Shown here: in pieces, positions 1 to 5,645 of the stretch
How positions within the stretch are numbered: the stretch's first letter is position 1
Layout of the letters: each line of letters begins with the position of its first letter
Source of the DNA: an uncultured Alphaproteobacteria bacterium
Lineage (GTDB): Bacteria; Pseudomonadota; Alphaproteobacteria; RF32; CAG-239
Assembly: GCA_900553115.1 (NCBI GenBank)
Contig: USCF01000050.1
Location: 1-7,198, forward strand
Direction of reading: 5' to 3'
Length of the DNA: 7,198 nucleotides
Position numbers and translations under genes: made by a program
The notes under the pieces: model-generated
Database searches by the model: none
Told to the model about the DNA's origin: nothing
What the model saw: the letters and a program-made list of their open reading frames with translations, nothing else

Positions 1-2200
1 AGCCTTTATCGTAAGGAATGGAGAATATAAGGGTTGCGGCTTTATTAGCTGTTATAGTTCCCTTTATCTTGGTGTCTTTAAATGAAGTGATAGAAAGGGA
101 ACTGCCATTTAATATATTGTAAGCTTCTGTAAATCTTGAAGTTTCAAGTGTATACACGCTGGCATTCATTGCTGAATCGCCAGATATGACAACGGTATCT
201 GCTGGAACGGCGTAGCCTAGGTCAATTATGTGATTGCCATTTTTAAGTCCTGAATAAGTATATTCAGAATTGTTAATAGTGGCAGTTACGTTGTCGCAGG
301 TCGTATTTCTTACAACCATATACAGATGTCCTGCTTTTACAGGCTTAACTTCAAAGCTTGAGTCGGTGGCATTTTCATAAGTAAGTGTAAATACATTGGC
401 AATGCCTGTAAGTGTCTGTATAAGCGAGTTCTGGTTCTCAATTCCTGTTCCATTGGCTTCTGATGGATTCCATTCGCCTGCATTATTATAGGTTATAAAT
501 CCAAGTGGAAGTGTATATTTATTCTCATAGACGAATTCGCCGTCATCTCCAACGTAATACTCGCGAAGAGAACTGCTTGTAAGTATCCGGTTGGTAATTG
601 TATATTTAACCGAGAATAAGCTTTCTGTAACAAGTGTAGCACCATTGTAGCCATAGGCATTCATTGAATGTTCAAAGCCAAGCTTTCCGAACAATTCTGA
701 CATTCCAGCACTTGAGGTTGATGAAAATGTTGATATTGAGTGGTAATTATGCCAAGCTCCGTCATTTTTTGAACGCGCACCAAACTTCTTATCCATTCGG
801 TAAAATGATGTATCTTCATCTCTTACGGTCTGTGTCACAGATTTAATAGCATCATAATCTAAAAGATAAGAGGTTCTGTTAGTAGTTCCAATTCCTGTTG
901 AATCCATATTGATAGTACATTCTATTATACAGACTATAAATGCAAGAAATACTGTTACAGGCAGCTTCCAGTTGGTCTTGTTATAGACAATCATAAGTCC
1001 TGCATACACAAGAATAAAAGCACCGCTTAAGTAAATTGCCTTAAAATCATAAGTTTCATCAACTGCAAATACCTGTTCAATAAGCACAAGAAGTCCTAAG
1101 CTTATCCATACGGCAATTCCTAACTGTCTGCTTGTCATCCGCTTTATATGGCTTAATGCCTCATAACACATTGTAAGCAGGAAGAAAATGTATATAAATG
1201 ATTGTCTGCAAGGCAGGCTGTTAGGATAATGAAATCCGTGCCATATAAAATTAGGTATATTAAGGTTAAATGCTGTAAGGAAGACAAGCAGTAATACGGA
1301 TTTGCCTATCTTTTCGCATAAATTGATGTCTTTGTCCATAACATAGAGAGGATAAAGAAGGAATACAGCAACGCCGCAGTATATGTTAGGGTAGTGTTCA
1401 AGTCCAAGGTGGACAGGAACATTTATTAATTGTCTAGTGAGCATATTTAATATGCTGAAATAAAGACTTAATTTCTTAGGAAATGCAATGTCACTTGAAG
1501 CTGATAAAGAAAATGTGTAGAACTCAGGCAGTAAAAGGCATGCCGCAAGCCCACCGGCAATCAGTGAGTAAAATGCAAATTTTAGAAATGTCTTAAAATA
1601 ATTCTTGAAAGTACGTTCTTTTTTGTAGGCAGTTACAAGCACAATAAAATAAAGAACAACTGATAAACATACCATAATTGCAATATAGTAGTTAGTGCAT
1701 ATACATAATCCAAGACTTATGCAGTATAGAAAGCATTTATCTTCATTAACAAGTCTTTCAAGGCCAAGCATAATAAGAGGAACAAGTATAAGACAGTCAA
1801 GCCACATAATGTTCCAGCTATAAGCAGCTACATATCCGGAAAATGCGTAGAATAACCCGAATAAAGCTATACATATATTCTTGTTGGAAAAATGCCTGCT
1901 TATATAGTGGGTCATAGAAACGCTTGATAAAGATAACTTAAGGATTATGAGAGTATTCATAATCTCAATCATATATTTCTGTGGGAATAATACAATAATC
2001 CAGTTAGCAGGGCTTGCCAGATAGTACGCATATAAAGATGTGAAATTAGTTCCCATACCGATATCCCAGCTATAAGTAAGGCTTTCTGCGTTGCGGATTT
2101 TATACCATAGCTCAGAGAAAAATGGAGCGTACTGGTGATACATATCAGAACGCAGATAACAGTTATTGCCGAATGGAAATATTTCCCTTGCAAAATACAA
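1..2200 (-). CDS. YfhO-family membrane protein, partial (N-terminus lost, C-terminus off window)
   Basis: A single minus-strand frame stays open from an in-frame TAG at 2219-2221 to the left edge, about 735 codons. I spot-checked it at several places and found no frameshift. Near its start it reads FPFGNN, RSDMYHQYAPFFSEL, YSWDIGMGTNF and YYLASPANW, the conserved opening of the YfhO family (Pfam YfhO). These are large polytopic proteins of Firmicutes, usually about 850-900 residues, linked to lipid-carrier sugar transfer onto cell-surface polymers such as lipoteichoic acid. Many hydrophobic segments follow, down to about position 950. A soluble, presumably extracytoplasmic part then begins near YLLDYDAIKS. 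The family normally has a membrane helix just before FPFG. Here only about 12 unrelated codons separate FPFG from the stop, with no ribosome site, so the 5' end is missing. The coordinate 2200 is a TTG chosen only because it keeps FPFG; the first ATG (2143) would cut into the conserved region. The family call is firm. Whether this is a truncated gene or an assembly junction is not resolved. Confidence 0.85.
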   Translation of the reverse strand, partial: MYFAREIFPFGNNCYLRSDMYHQYAPFFSELWYKIRNAESLTYSWDIGMGTNFTSLYAYYLASPANWIIVLFPQKYMIEIMNTLIILKLSLSSVSMTHYISRHFSNKNICIALFGLFYAFSGYVAAYSWNIMWLDCLILVPLIMLGLERLVNEDKCFLYCISLGLCICTNYYIAIMVCLSVVLYFIVLVTAYKKERTFKNYFKTFLKFAFYSLIAGGLAACLLLPEFYTFSLSASSDIAFPKKLSLYFSILNMLTRQLINVPVHLGLEHYPNIYCGVAVFLLYPLYVMDKDINLCEKIGKSVLLLVFLTAFNLNIPNFIWHGFHYPNSLPCRQSFIYIFFLLTMCYEALSHIKRMTSRQLGIAVWISLGLLVLIEQVFAVDETYDFKAIYLSGAFILVYAGLMIVYNKTNWKLPVTVFLAFIVCIIECTINMDSTGIGTTNRTSYLLDYDAIKSVTQTVRDEDTSFYRMDKKFGARSKNDGAWHNYHSISTFSSTSSAGMSELFGKLGFEHSMNAYGYNGATLVTESLFSVKYTITNRILTSSSLREYYVGDDGEFVYENKYTLPLGFITYNNAGEWNPSEANGTGIENQNSLIQTLTGIANVFTLTYENATDSSFEVKPVKAGHLYMVVRNTTCDNVTATINNSEYTYSGLKNGNHIIDLGYAVPADTVVISGDSAMNASVYTLETSRFTEAYNILNGSSLSITSFKDTKIKGTITANKAATLIFSIPYDKG

Positions 2201-2242
2201 CTTTATGTAATAAATTGACTAAAAATACAGGGGTATAAAGCA

Positions 2243-2425
2243 ATGAAAAAAGTTGGAATTATATGCTTAACAATTTTACTACTTAGTTTCAAGGTAAATG
2301 CTCAAATTTTACATGGTATAAATATTGATGAAATATACAATAAGAGCGATTGGAATAGCAAAGGTGAAATTGTAGCAATAGTAGAAGATTACGGGCTAAT
2401 GCTTAACTATCAAAAAGATTTATAA
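2243..2425 (+). CDS. Small putative secreted protein, 60 aa, unknown function
   Basis: I do not recognise this protein. It opens with a clear signal peptide: two lysines, a hydrophobic core around residues 4-16, and a probable cleavage after FKVNA leaving an N-terminal glutamine. That NA|Q pattern is common in exported Bacteroidota proteins. The mature part would be only about 40 residues, mixed polar and hydrophobic, with no cysteines or known motif. AGGGG at 2229-2233 lies 9 bases before the ATG and could be the ribosome site. TATAAA at 2234-2239 is too close to the ATG to serve as a -10. The ORF sits just beyond the broken end of the YfhO-like gene. Its abrupt end suggests it may be the N-terminal remnant of a longer protein cut near 2420. 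It could also be a chance ORF, though the signal peptide argues against that. Confidence 0.4.
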   Translation: MKKVGIICLTILLLSFKVNAQILHGINIDEIYNKSDWNSKGEIVAIVEDYGLMLNYQKDL

Positions 2426-2517
2426 AATTGTTTTACTTCAACACAAAAAATATCTTGTTTGGGAGTTTTTTTTGTTTTTAGCGCCATAAGGGAGAGAACA
2501 CTGGTCGAACAGCTTTC

Positions 2518-2606
2518 TCGCTGATTCTCATTCTCACTCCAATACCAAAAAAGCCCGCATTTCTGCGAGCTTTTTATTGGTCGGAGTGACTGAATTCGAA
2601 TCAGCG
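2518..2606. repeat. 89-base quasi-palindrome: inverted degenerate copy of the tRNA-Pro 3' end
   Basis: The left arm (2518-2547, read on plus) repeats in inverted orientation the last 30 bases of the tRNA-Pro gene (2578-2607, read on minus). Both read TCGCTGATTC, two differing bases, ATTC, then TCACTCC, ending in ACCA. The tRNA copy has two extra bases (AG) in the middle; the left copy has two extra near its end. About 24-25 positions agree. The two arms flank the terminator hairpin, so the whole stretch can fold as one long imperfect hairpin centred near 2562. The similarity stops abruptly inside the tRNA variable loop, so only the T arm, acceptor 3' strand and CCA are copied. It may be a decayed tail-to-tail tRNA fragment, an inverted attachment-site remnant, or a product of template switching. 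Confidence 0.7.
2548..2575 (-). terminator. Rho-independent terminator of tRNA-Pro
   Basis: On the minus strand AAAAAGCTCGCA pairs with TGCGGGCTTTTT around a GAAA tetraloop: 12 pairs including one G-U, followed by T residues. It begins two bases after the CCA of tRNA-Pro, the expected place for a tRNA terminator. On the plus strand the same hairpin also ends in a T run, so it may work in both directions. Confidence 0.85.
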
Positions 2607-2654
2607 ACCTCTACGTCCCGAACGTAGCGTTCTACCAGGCTGAACTACACTCCG
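2578..2654 (-). tRNA. tRNA-Pro (anticodon CGG)
   Basis: This is a complete 77-base cloverleaf on the minus strand. Acceptor CGGAGTG pairs with CACTCCG, followed by discriminator A and an encoded CCA. The D stem is GTTC/GAAC. The anticodon stem CTACG/CGTAG encloses the loop TTCGGGA, giving anticodon CGG followed by G37. The T stem is GCTGA/TCAGT (one G-U pair) around TTCGAAT. The C at position 1 and the G37 are typical of bacterial proline tRNAs. It decodes CCG. An encoded CCA fits a proteobacterium better than most Bacteroidota. It has its own upstream promoter-like site and a terminator directly behind it, so it looks monocistronic. Part of its 3' end is repeated in inverted orientation at 2518-2547. 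Confidence 0.97.
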
Positions 2655-2671
2655 TTGTTTCGCTATTCTTT

Positions 2672-2699
2672 TTAATACTATTTTTTTATATTGCAACAA
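2672..2699 (-). promoter_or_regulatory. Putative sigma70-type promoter of tRNA-Pro
   Basis: On the minus strand TTGTTG (2699-2694), a 16-base AT-rich spacer and TATTAA (2677-2672) precede tRNA-Pro. Transcription would start near 2665, leaving a leader of about 10 bases before the mature 5' end. The placement is good but the hexamers are imperfect, in a very AT-rich stretch. Confidence 0.5.
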
Positions 2700-2719
2700 G
2701 AATCTTTCATTTTTACCAA

Positions 2720-2757
2720 AAAAAGTATGAAAGCTCCACAAAACTTCCATACTTTTT
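2720..2757 (-). terminator. Rho-independent terminator after the Spy/CpxP-like pair
   Basis: On the minus strand AAAAAGTATGGAAG pairs with CTTTCATACTTTTT around a 10-base loop. The stem has 14 pairs including one G-U and is followed by further T residues. It lies about 20 bases beyond the stop codon at 2777 and before the tRNA promoter, separating the envelope-protein unit from tRNA-Pro. Confidence 0.85.
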
Positions 2758-2776
2758 AGCTTTGATTACCGTAAAC

Positions 2777-3346
2777 TTATTTATTTTCGGTATTTTTAGT
2801 TTCTTCAGCTTGACGCAGCTTTTGCAAAACTTCGCGCTGTTCAGGCGTCAAAATAGCTGCAAATTCTTCTAGATTTTTATTTTCTAAATTCTTAACTTGC
2901 TCCTGTAAACGCTCAATACTATGTTTCAACTGCTCTCTATTAAGTCTGCCGTTGTTGCTGATTTCACGAGCCTGAACCAGCTGCTTAGCATCTAAGTTTA
3001 ATTCTTTTACATAAGTGCTTAAATCTACAGATTTATTTTTTTCTTCATTTTGTTCAACAATCGATTCTGATTGCTCGGTTTGTTCTTCCGGCGCAGAATT
3101 TTCCGGCATTACCTCAACAGTTTCAATGGTTTCCGTAATTTCAACCGGATTTTCTTGAGCCAAATTCTGTGCTGTATTCTGCACCTGCTGTTTTGCTTCT
3201 TCTGCATTTTCCGCAACCGTATCTTCTACAGCCGCTATGGTTTCATCCAAACCAAAATCCTCAACCGACGCTGCGTCTTCGGCTTTTACAGCTTGCGCAC
3301 AAAGCAAACCAGCGCACAAAATAAATGTTAAAAACTTGATGTTCAT
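2777..3346 (-). CDS. Secreted acidic coiled-coil protein with Spy/CpxP-like (LTxxQ) C-terminus, 189 aa
   Basis: This is probably a periplasmic protein. Residues 1-22 form a signal peptide (hydrophobic core 5-19, likely cut after VKA). Residues 23-109 are low-complexity and strongly acidic, rich in Glu, Gln, Thr and Val, with hardly any basic residues. Residues 114-178 are predicted helical and resemble the LTxxQ repeat domain of Spy/CpxP proteins, which are periplasmic chaperones or stress sensors. Helix-start motifs are ELNLDAKQ (115-122) and LTPEQREVLQKLR (166-178), joined by a heptad-like coiled-coil stretch. The ATG is supported by AAAGGA at 3358-3353, six bases upstream. It follows the smaller Spy-like gene by 50 bases on the same strand, with no terminator between and a strong one behind, so the two are likely co-transcribed. 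The acidic insertion is not part of classical Spy or CpxP. The exact role is unknown; the family call rests on motif pattern only. Confidence 0.75.
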   Translation of the reverse strand: MNIKFLTFILCAGLLCAQAVKAEDAASVEDFGLDETIAAVEDTVAENAEEAKQQVQNTAQNLAQENPVEITETIETVEVMPENSAPEEQTEQSESIVEQNEEKNKSVDLSTYVKELNLDAKQLVQAREISNNGRLNREQLKHSIERLQEQVKNLENKNLEEFAAILTPEQREVLQKLRQAEETKNTENK

Positions 3347-3396
3347 TTTTTATCCTTTACCATATTTCAATTCTTAAACTATCTTAGCAAGCAAAT

Positions 3397-3795
3397 TTAA
3401 CTTTGCAAGTTTAAACCGCCATAATTGCGCATTCTTTTGCGAGATGGCTTTTTGCCGTTTTTATCTTTATATTCCGGATTATTCTTATTTAAACGCATTT
3501 GCAATTTATCAAATTTTATTTGCTGTTTTTCATTGAGCAATGTTCTGATTTTAGCCTCATCTTCTTGACGCACATTGGCTATTTCTCGATGCAAAGTATC
3601 TATTTGTGTCATCAATGATTTGATTTTATCATGGCTTTGATTATAAATTTCTTTGACCTGGGCTTGCTGTTCTTTGTTCAAATCAAGCTCTTTATTCCAA
3701 TTAATTTGTTGGTCTGCCTGAGCTTTTCTTGCTTCGGCATTGCCAAAACTAAAAATTACAATCGCAAAAATCAACAATACAATATATTTGTGCAT
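3397..3795 (-). CDS. Spy/CpxP-like (LTxxQ) periplasmic protein, 132 aa
   Basis: Residues 1-22 are a signal peptide (hydrophobic core 5-17, cleavage after AEA). The mature part has the two-motif pattern of the Spy/CpxP LTxxQ family: ELDLNKEQQAQVKEIY (36-51), a long polar helix, then LLNEKQQIKFDKL (86-98). It ends in a very basic tail (about 110-124). Family members are small all-helical periplasmic proteins that bind unfolded proteins or regulate envelope stress; no specific ligand can be read here. The frame is open to an ATG at 3825, but the start at 3795 is preferred. AAGGAG lies six bases before it, and the hydrophobic stretch then begins immediately, as a signal peptide should. It is the first gene of a probable two-gene unit with the acidic Spy-like protein and is divergent from the EamA transporter gene. 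Confidence 0.8.
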   Translation of the reverse strand: MHKYIVLLIFAIVIFSFGNAEARKAQADQQINWNKELDLNKEQQAQVKEIYNQSHDKIKSLMTQIDTLHREIANVRQEDEAKIRTLLNEKQQIKFDKLQMRLNKNNPEYKDKNGKKPSRKRMRNYGGLNLQS

Positions 3796-3801
3796 TATTC
3801 T

Positions 3802-3807
3802 CTCCTT
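3802..3807 (-). promoter_or_regulatory. Ribosome binding site that fixes the start at 3795
   Basis: AAGGAG on the minus strand, six bases before the ATG at 3795-3793. It lies inside the frame of the longer alternative starting at 3825, so initiation at 3795 is more likely. Confidence 0.8.
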
Positions 3808-3829
3808 TGCAAGCAATGTTAACACACAA

Positions 3830-3858
3830 TTATTACTAAATTATTCATATTTTTTGAA
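3830..3858 (-). promoter_or_regulatory. Possible promoter of the Spy/CpxP-like pair
   Basis: On the minus strand TTCAAA (3858-3853), a 17-base spacer and TAATAA (3835-3830) would start transcription near 3823, about 28 bases before the ATG at 3795. The hexamer matches are moderate and the region is AT-rich. The -35 shares five bases with the -35 proposed for the divergent transporter gene. Confidence 0.35.
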
Positions 3859-3881
3859 AATTCGCCTTTCGTGATTATATT
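3854..3881 (+). promoter_or_regulatory. Putative sigma70-type promoter of the EamA transporter gene
   Basis: TTGAAA (3854-3859), a 16-base spacer and TATATT (3876-3881). The predicted start near 3888 is about 13 bases before the ATG at 3901. If correct, the alternative GTG at 3871 lies upstream of transcription and cannot be used. The leader is short, with the ribosome site at its very 5' end. Confidence 0.5.
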
Positions 3882-3887
3882 CAACAA

Positions 3888-3893
3888 AAAGGA
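3888..3893 (+). promoter_or_regulatory. Ribosome binding site that fixes the start at 3901
   Basis: AAAGGA, seven bases before the ATG at 3901. It favours that ATG over the in-frame GTG at 3871, which has no comparable site. Confidence 0.75.
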
Positions 3894-3900
3894 TAAAAAT

Positions 3901-4770
3901 ATGGCAACACGAATTATAGGTTATACTTTGGCGGTGTCGGCAGTGTTTTTGTGGAGTTTAAATTATGTTTATGCAAAAATGCTGCTAAATTTGACACCAA
4001 TGCAAATTTCGTTTATCCGCTGGTTTTTAGCCATGATTTTCTTTTTGCCGTTCACTTTGAAAAGTTTGTGGCAATACCGCCAATTATTATGGCAAAATAT
4101 GGAATATATCGTGGTTATGGGCTTGAGTGGATTGGCGCTTGTCAACATCTGCGTATATTACGCCGGACACACTGCTAACGCGGTCGATATGTCGCTGATA
4201 GCAACATTGGGACCGGTTCTGATAGTGATTTTTAATAGCGTGATTAATCACAAAATGCTTCCTTCTCGAACTTTAATCGGTGTAGTTTTGGCTATTATCG
4301 GCGTGATTGTATTGATTTTGCACGGTGATTTTGAAAATTTGCGCAATTTTGATTTTGTATCCGGAGATTTATGGATGCTGGGGACTGCGGTTATGTTTGC
4401 AGCATATTCGCTTTGTCAGCGAAAAATAACCACTCAGCTGCCGTCGTTAACGGTTTTGTCCGCATCCATAATCGTGGCAGCCGTCTTTTGCGCTCCTGAT
4501 TTTTTGTTACAGTTACAAACAGAAGGATTTCCTGAACTGACTACAAAAGAAATTGTTATTTTATTGATTATCGGCTGTTTGAATTCCGGATTTGCTTATT
4601 TGTGGTGGAATATGGCAATTCAAAAAATCGGCGTAGTGCATACAGGTGTGATTTATTATCTTTTGCCTGTGTTTGGCTGTGCAGCAGCTTATGTCGTTTT
4701 AGGAGAAGAAATATATTCTTCACAGATTTATGGCGCTTTTTTAGTTTTGTTGGGAATTATTTTGGTATGA
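3901..4770 (+). CDS. EamA/DMT-family transporter, 289 aa
   Basis: An inner-membrane transporter of the drug/metabolite superfamily, built from two EamA repeats of about five helices each. The first repeat spans roughly residues 8-138 and opens with VFLWSLNYVYAKMLL, followed by the typical LTPMQISFIRWFLAM. The second spans about 150-289 and includes CLNSGFAYLWWNMAIQKIG and the closing VVLGEEIYSSQIYGAFLVLLG, both familiar EamA wording. Helix number is judged by eye at about ten. The length is close to the usual 280-310, though the C-terminus stops directly after the last helix without the usual short basic tail. The substrate cannot be told; relatives export amino acids, drugs or other metabolites. 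The start at 3901 is chosen from its ribosome site and the upstream promoter. The next gene, 89 bases downstream on the same strand, appears to have its own promoter. Confidence 0.9.
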   Translation: MATRIIGYTLAVSAVFLWSLNYVYAKMLLNLTPMQISFIRWFLAMIFFLPFTLKSLWQYRQLLWQNMEYIVVMGLSGLALVNICVYYAGHTANAVDMSLIATLGPVLIVIFNSVINHKMLPSRTLIGVVLAIIGVIVLILHGDFENLRNFDFVSGDLWMLGTAVMFAAYSLCQRKITTQLPSLTVLSASIIVAAVFCAPDFLLQLQTEGFPELTTKEIVILLIIGCLNSGFAYLWWNMAIQKIGVVHTGVIYYLLPVFGCAAAYVVLGEEIYSSQIYGAFLVLLGIILV

Positions 4771-4812
4771 TGACAGCCGAAAAAACCTTTATTATCATTC
4801 AAAAAATAAAAC

Positions 4813-4840
4813 TTGCATAAATCTTTGTTTTTGCTATAAC
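4813..4840 (+). promoter_or_regulatory. Putative sigma70-type promoter of the ymdB-like gene
   Basis: TTGCAT (4813-4818), a 16-base spacer and TATAAC (4835-4840). Transcription would start near 4847, just ahead of the ribosome site AAAGGAG (4848-4854), which is five bases before the ATG at 4860. The implied leader of about 13 bases matches the arrangement proposed at the transporter gene. Read-through from the transporter is also possible, since no terminator is visible between the genes. Confidence 0.5.
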
Positions 4841-4859
4841 CATTGCAAAAGGAGTAAAA

Positions 4860-5645
4860 ATGCGGATATTTTATTGCGGAGATATTGTCGCTCGTCCGGG
4901 GCGTGAGGTTGTATTGAAAAATTTAGCGAAAATACGAGCAGATTATAAAGCTGATGTGATTATCGCCAATGTGGAAAACGCCGCGCATGGTTTTGGCGTC
5001 ACCCCTGGAATTTGCCGTGATTTTTTAGAAAAAGGCGCAGATGTATTGGTTACTGGCAACCACTTTTTAAATCAGCGCGACATTCTTCCATATTTAAATG
5101 ACTGCAAGGTGATTATCCGTCCGGCAAACATTCCGGCCGAAAATCCGGGGCGCGGCTTTACAATTTTTGAGTTGGCTGACGGACGGCGAATTTTGGTGCT
5201 TCAAGTTTTGGGGCGTTTGTTTATGGAAGCTGTGGATTGCCCTGTACAAGCCATTGAAAATATTTTGAAAAATTACACTCTAGGCAAAAATATCGACGCT
5301 GTTTTTGTGGATATTCATGCTGAAGCCACCTCCGAAAAACTATCTTTGGGATATTATCTTGACGGACGCGTCAGCGCTGTTGCCGGAACACATACGCACG
5401 TTCCAACAGCAGATTGGCGTGTGCTACCCAAGGGAACAGCGTATATAACCGATGTCGGAATGTGCGGCAACTACAACTCTGTTTTGGGTTTTGACACTGC
5501 AGCGCCGATTAACAGACTTTGCCGCCGCTATGTTTGCGACAGGCTGACACCGGCAAGCGGCGAAGGTACTCTATATGGAATATTGGTTGAAACCGATGAT
5601 AAAACTGGTTTGGCTAAAAGCATTCAGCAAATCGTGCTGAACTAA
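4860..5645 (+). CDS. ymdB: YmdB-like metallophosphoesterase (TIGR00282 family), 261 aa
   Basis: A cytoplasmic di-metal phosphodiesterase. Bacillus subtilis YmdB hydrolyses 2',3'-cyclic nucleotides and affects sporulation and biofilm decisions; many proteobacteria carry orthologues of unknown role. The sequence aligns well with my memory of B. subtilis YmdB, and the metal ligands fall where expected: D8 (in CGDIVARPGRE), E39 and N40 (NVENAAHGFG), N67 and H68 (TGNHF), H153 (DIHAEATSEK), H178 and H180 (AGTHTHVPTAD). The TDVGMCG motif and the nearby LGFD are also present. Length is normal (about 260-265). Small departures are GDIVARPGR where GDVVGxPGR is usual, FLNQRDI where WDKKEI is usual after GNH, and NVEN for NGEN; none removes a ligand. 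The start is supported by AAAGGAG five bases upstream. The stop overlaps that of the convergent TPR-methyltransferase gene by four bases. The family and enzyme class are firm; the physiological substrate is inferred. Confidence 0.95.
   Translation: MRIFYCGDIVARPGREVVLKNLAKIRADYKADVIIANVENAAHGFGVTPGICRDFLEKGADVLVTGNHFLNQRDILPYLNDCKVIIRPANIPAENPGRGFTIFELADGRRILVLQVLGRLFMEAVDCPVQAIENILKNYTLGKNIDAVFVDIHAEATSEKLSLGYYLDGRVSAVAGTHTHVPTADWRVLPKGTAYITDVGMCGNYNSVLGFDTAAPINRLCRRYVCDRLTPASGEGTLYGILVETDDKTGLAKSIQQIVLN

Noticed and set aside
664..846. Plus-strand 60-codon ORF
   Set aside because: Lies antisense inside the YfhO-like coding region, with no ribosome site or recognisable protein character.
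1969..2193. Minus-strand 74-codon ORF near the start of the YfhO region
   Set aside because: It is in a different frame from the conserved YfhO reading (FPFG to the membrane segments), so it is a shadow and not the true N-terminus.
2440..2480. A-run and T-run around 2441-2480 as a plus-strand terminator for the small ORF
   Set aside because: The possible stem is only A-T pairs with a large loop; too weak to call.
2478..2573. Short minus-strand open frame between the terminator and 2478
   Set aside because: Only about 31 codons, running through the tRNA terminator, with no ribosome site; more likely non-coding flank of the tRNA.
3071..3331. Plus-strand ORFs opposite the Spy-like genes (also 3631-3822) and opposite the TPR-methyltransferase (6007-6343, 6847-7056)
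   Set aside because: Antisense shadows, rich in Phe, Arg and Cys, of well-supported genes.
3796..3825. ATG at 3825 as the start of the smaller Spy-like protein
   Set aside because: Would put the AAGGAG ribosome site inside the gene and add ten residues ahead of a complete signal peptide.
3871..3900. GTG start adding ten residues to the EamA transporter
   Set aside because: It overlaps the proposed -10 and has no ribosome site, whereas ATG 3901 has AAAGGA at good spacing and begins an ordinary EamA N-terminus.
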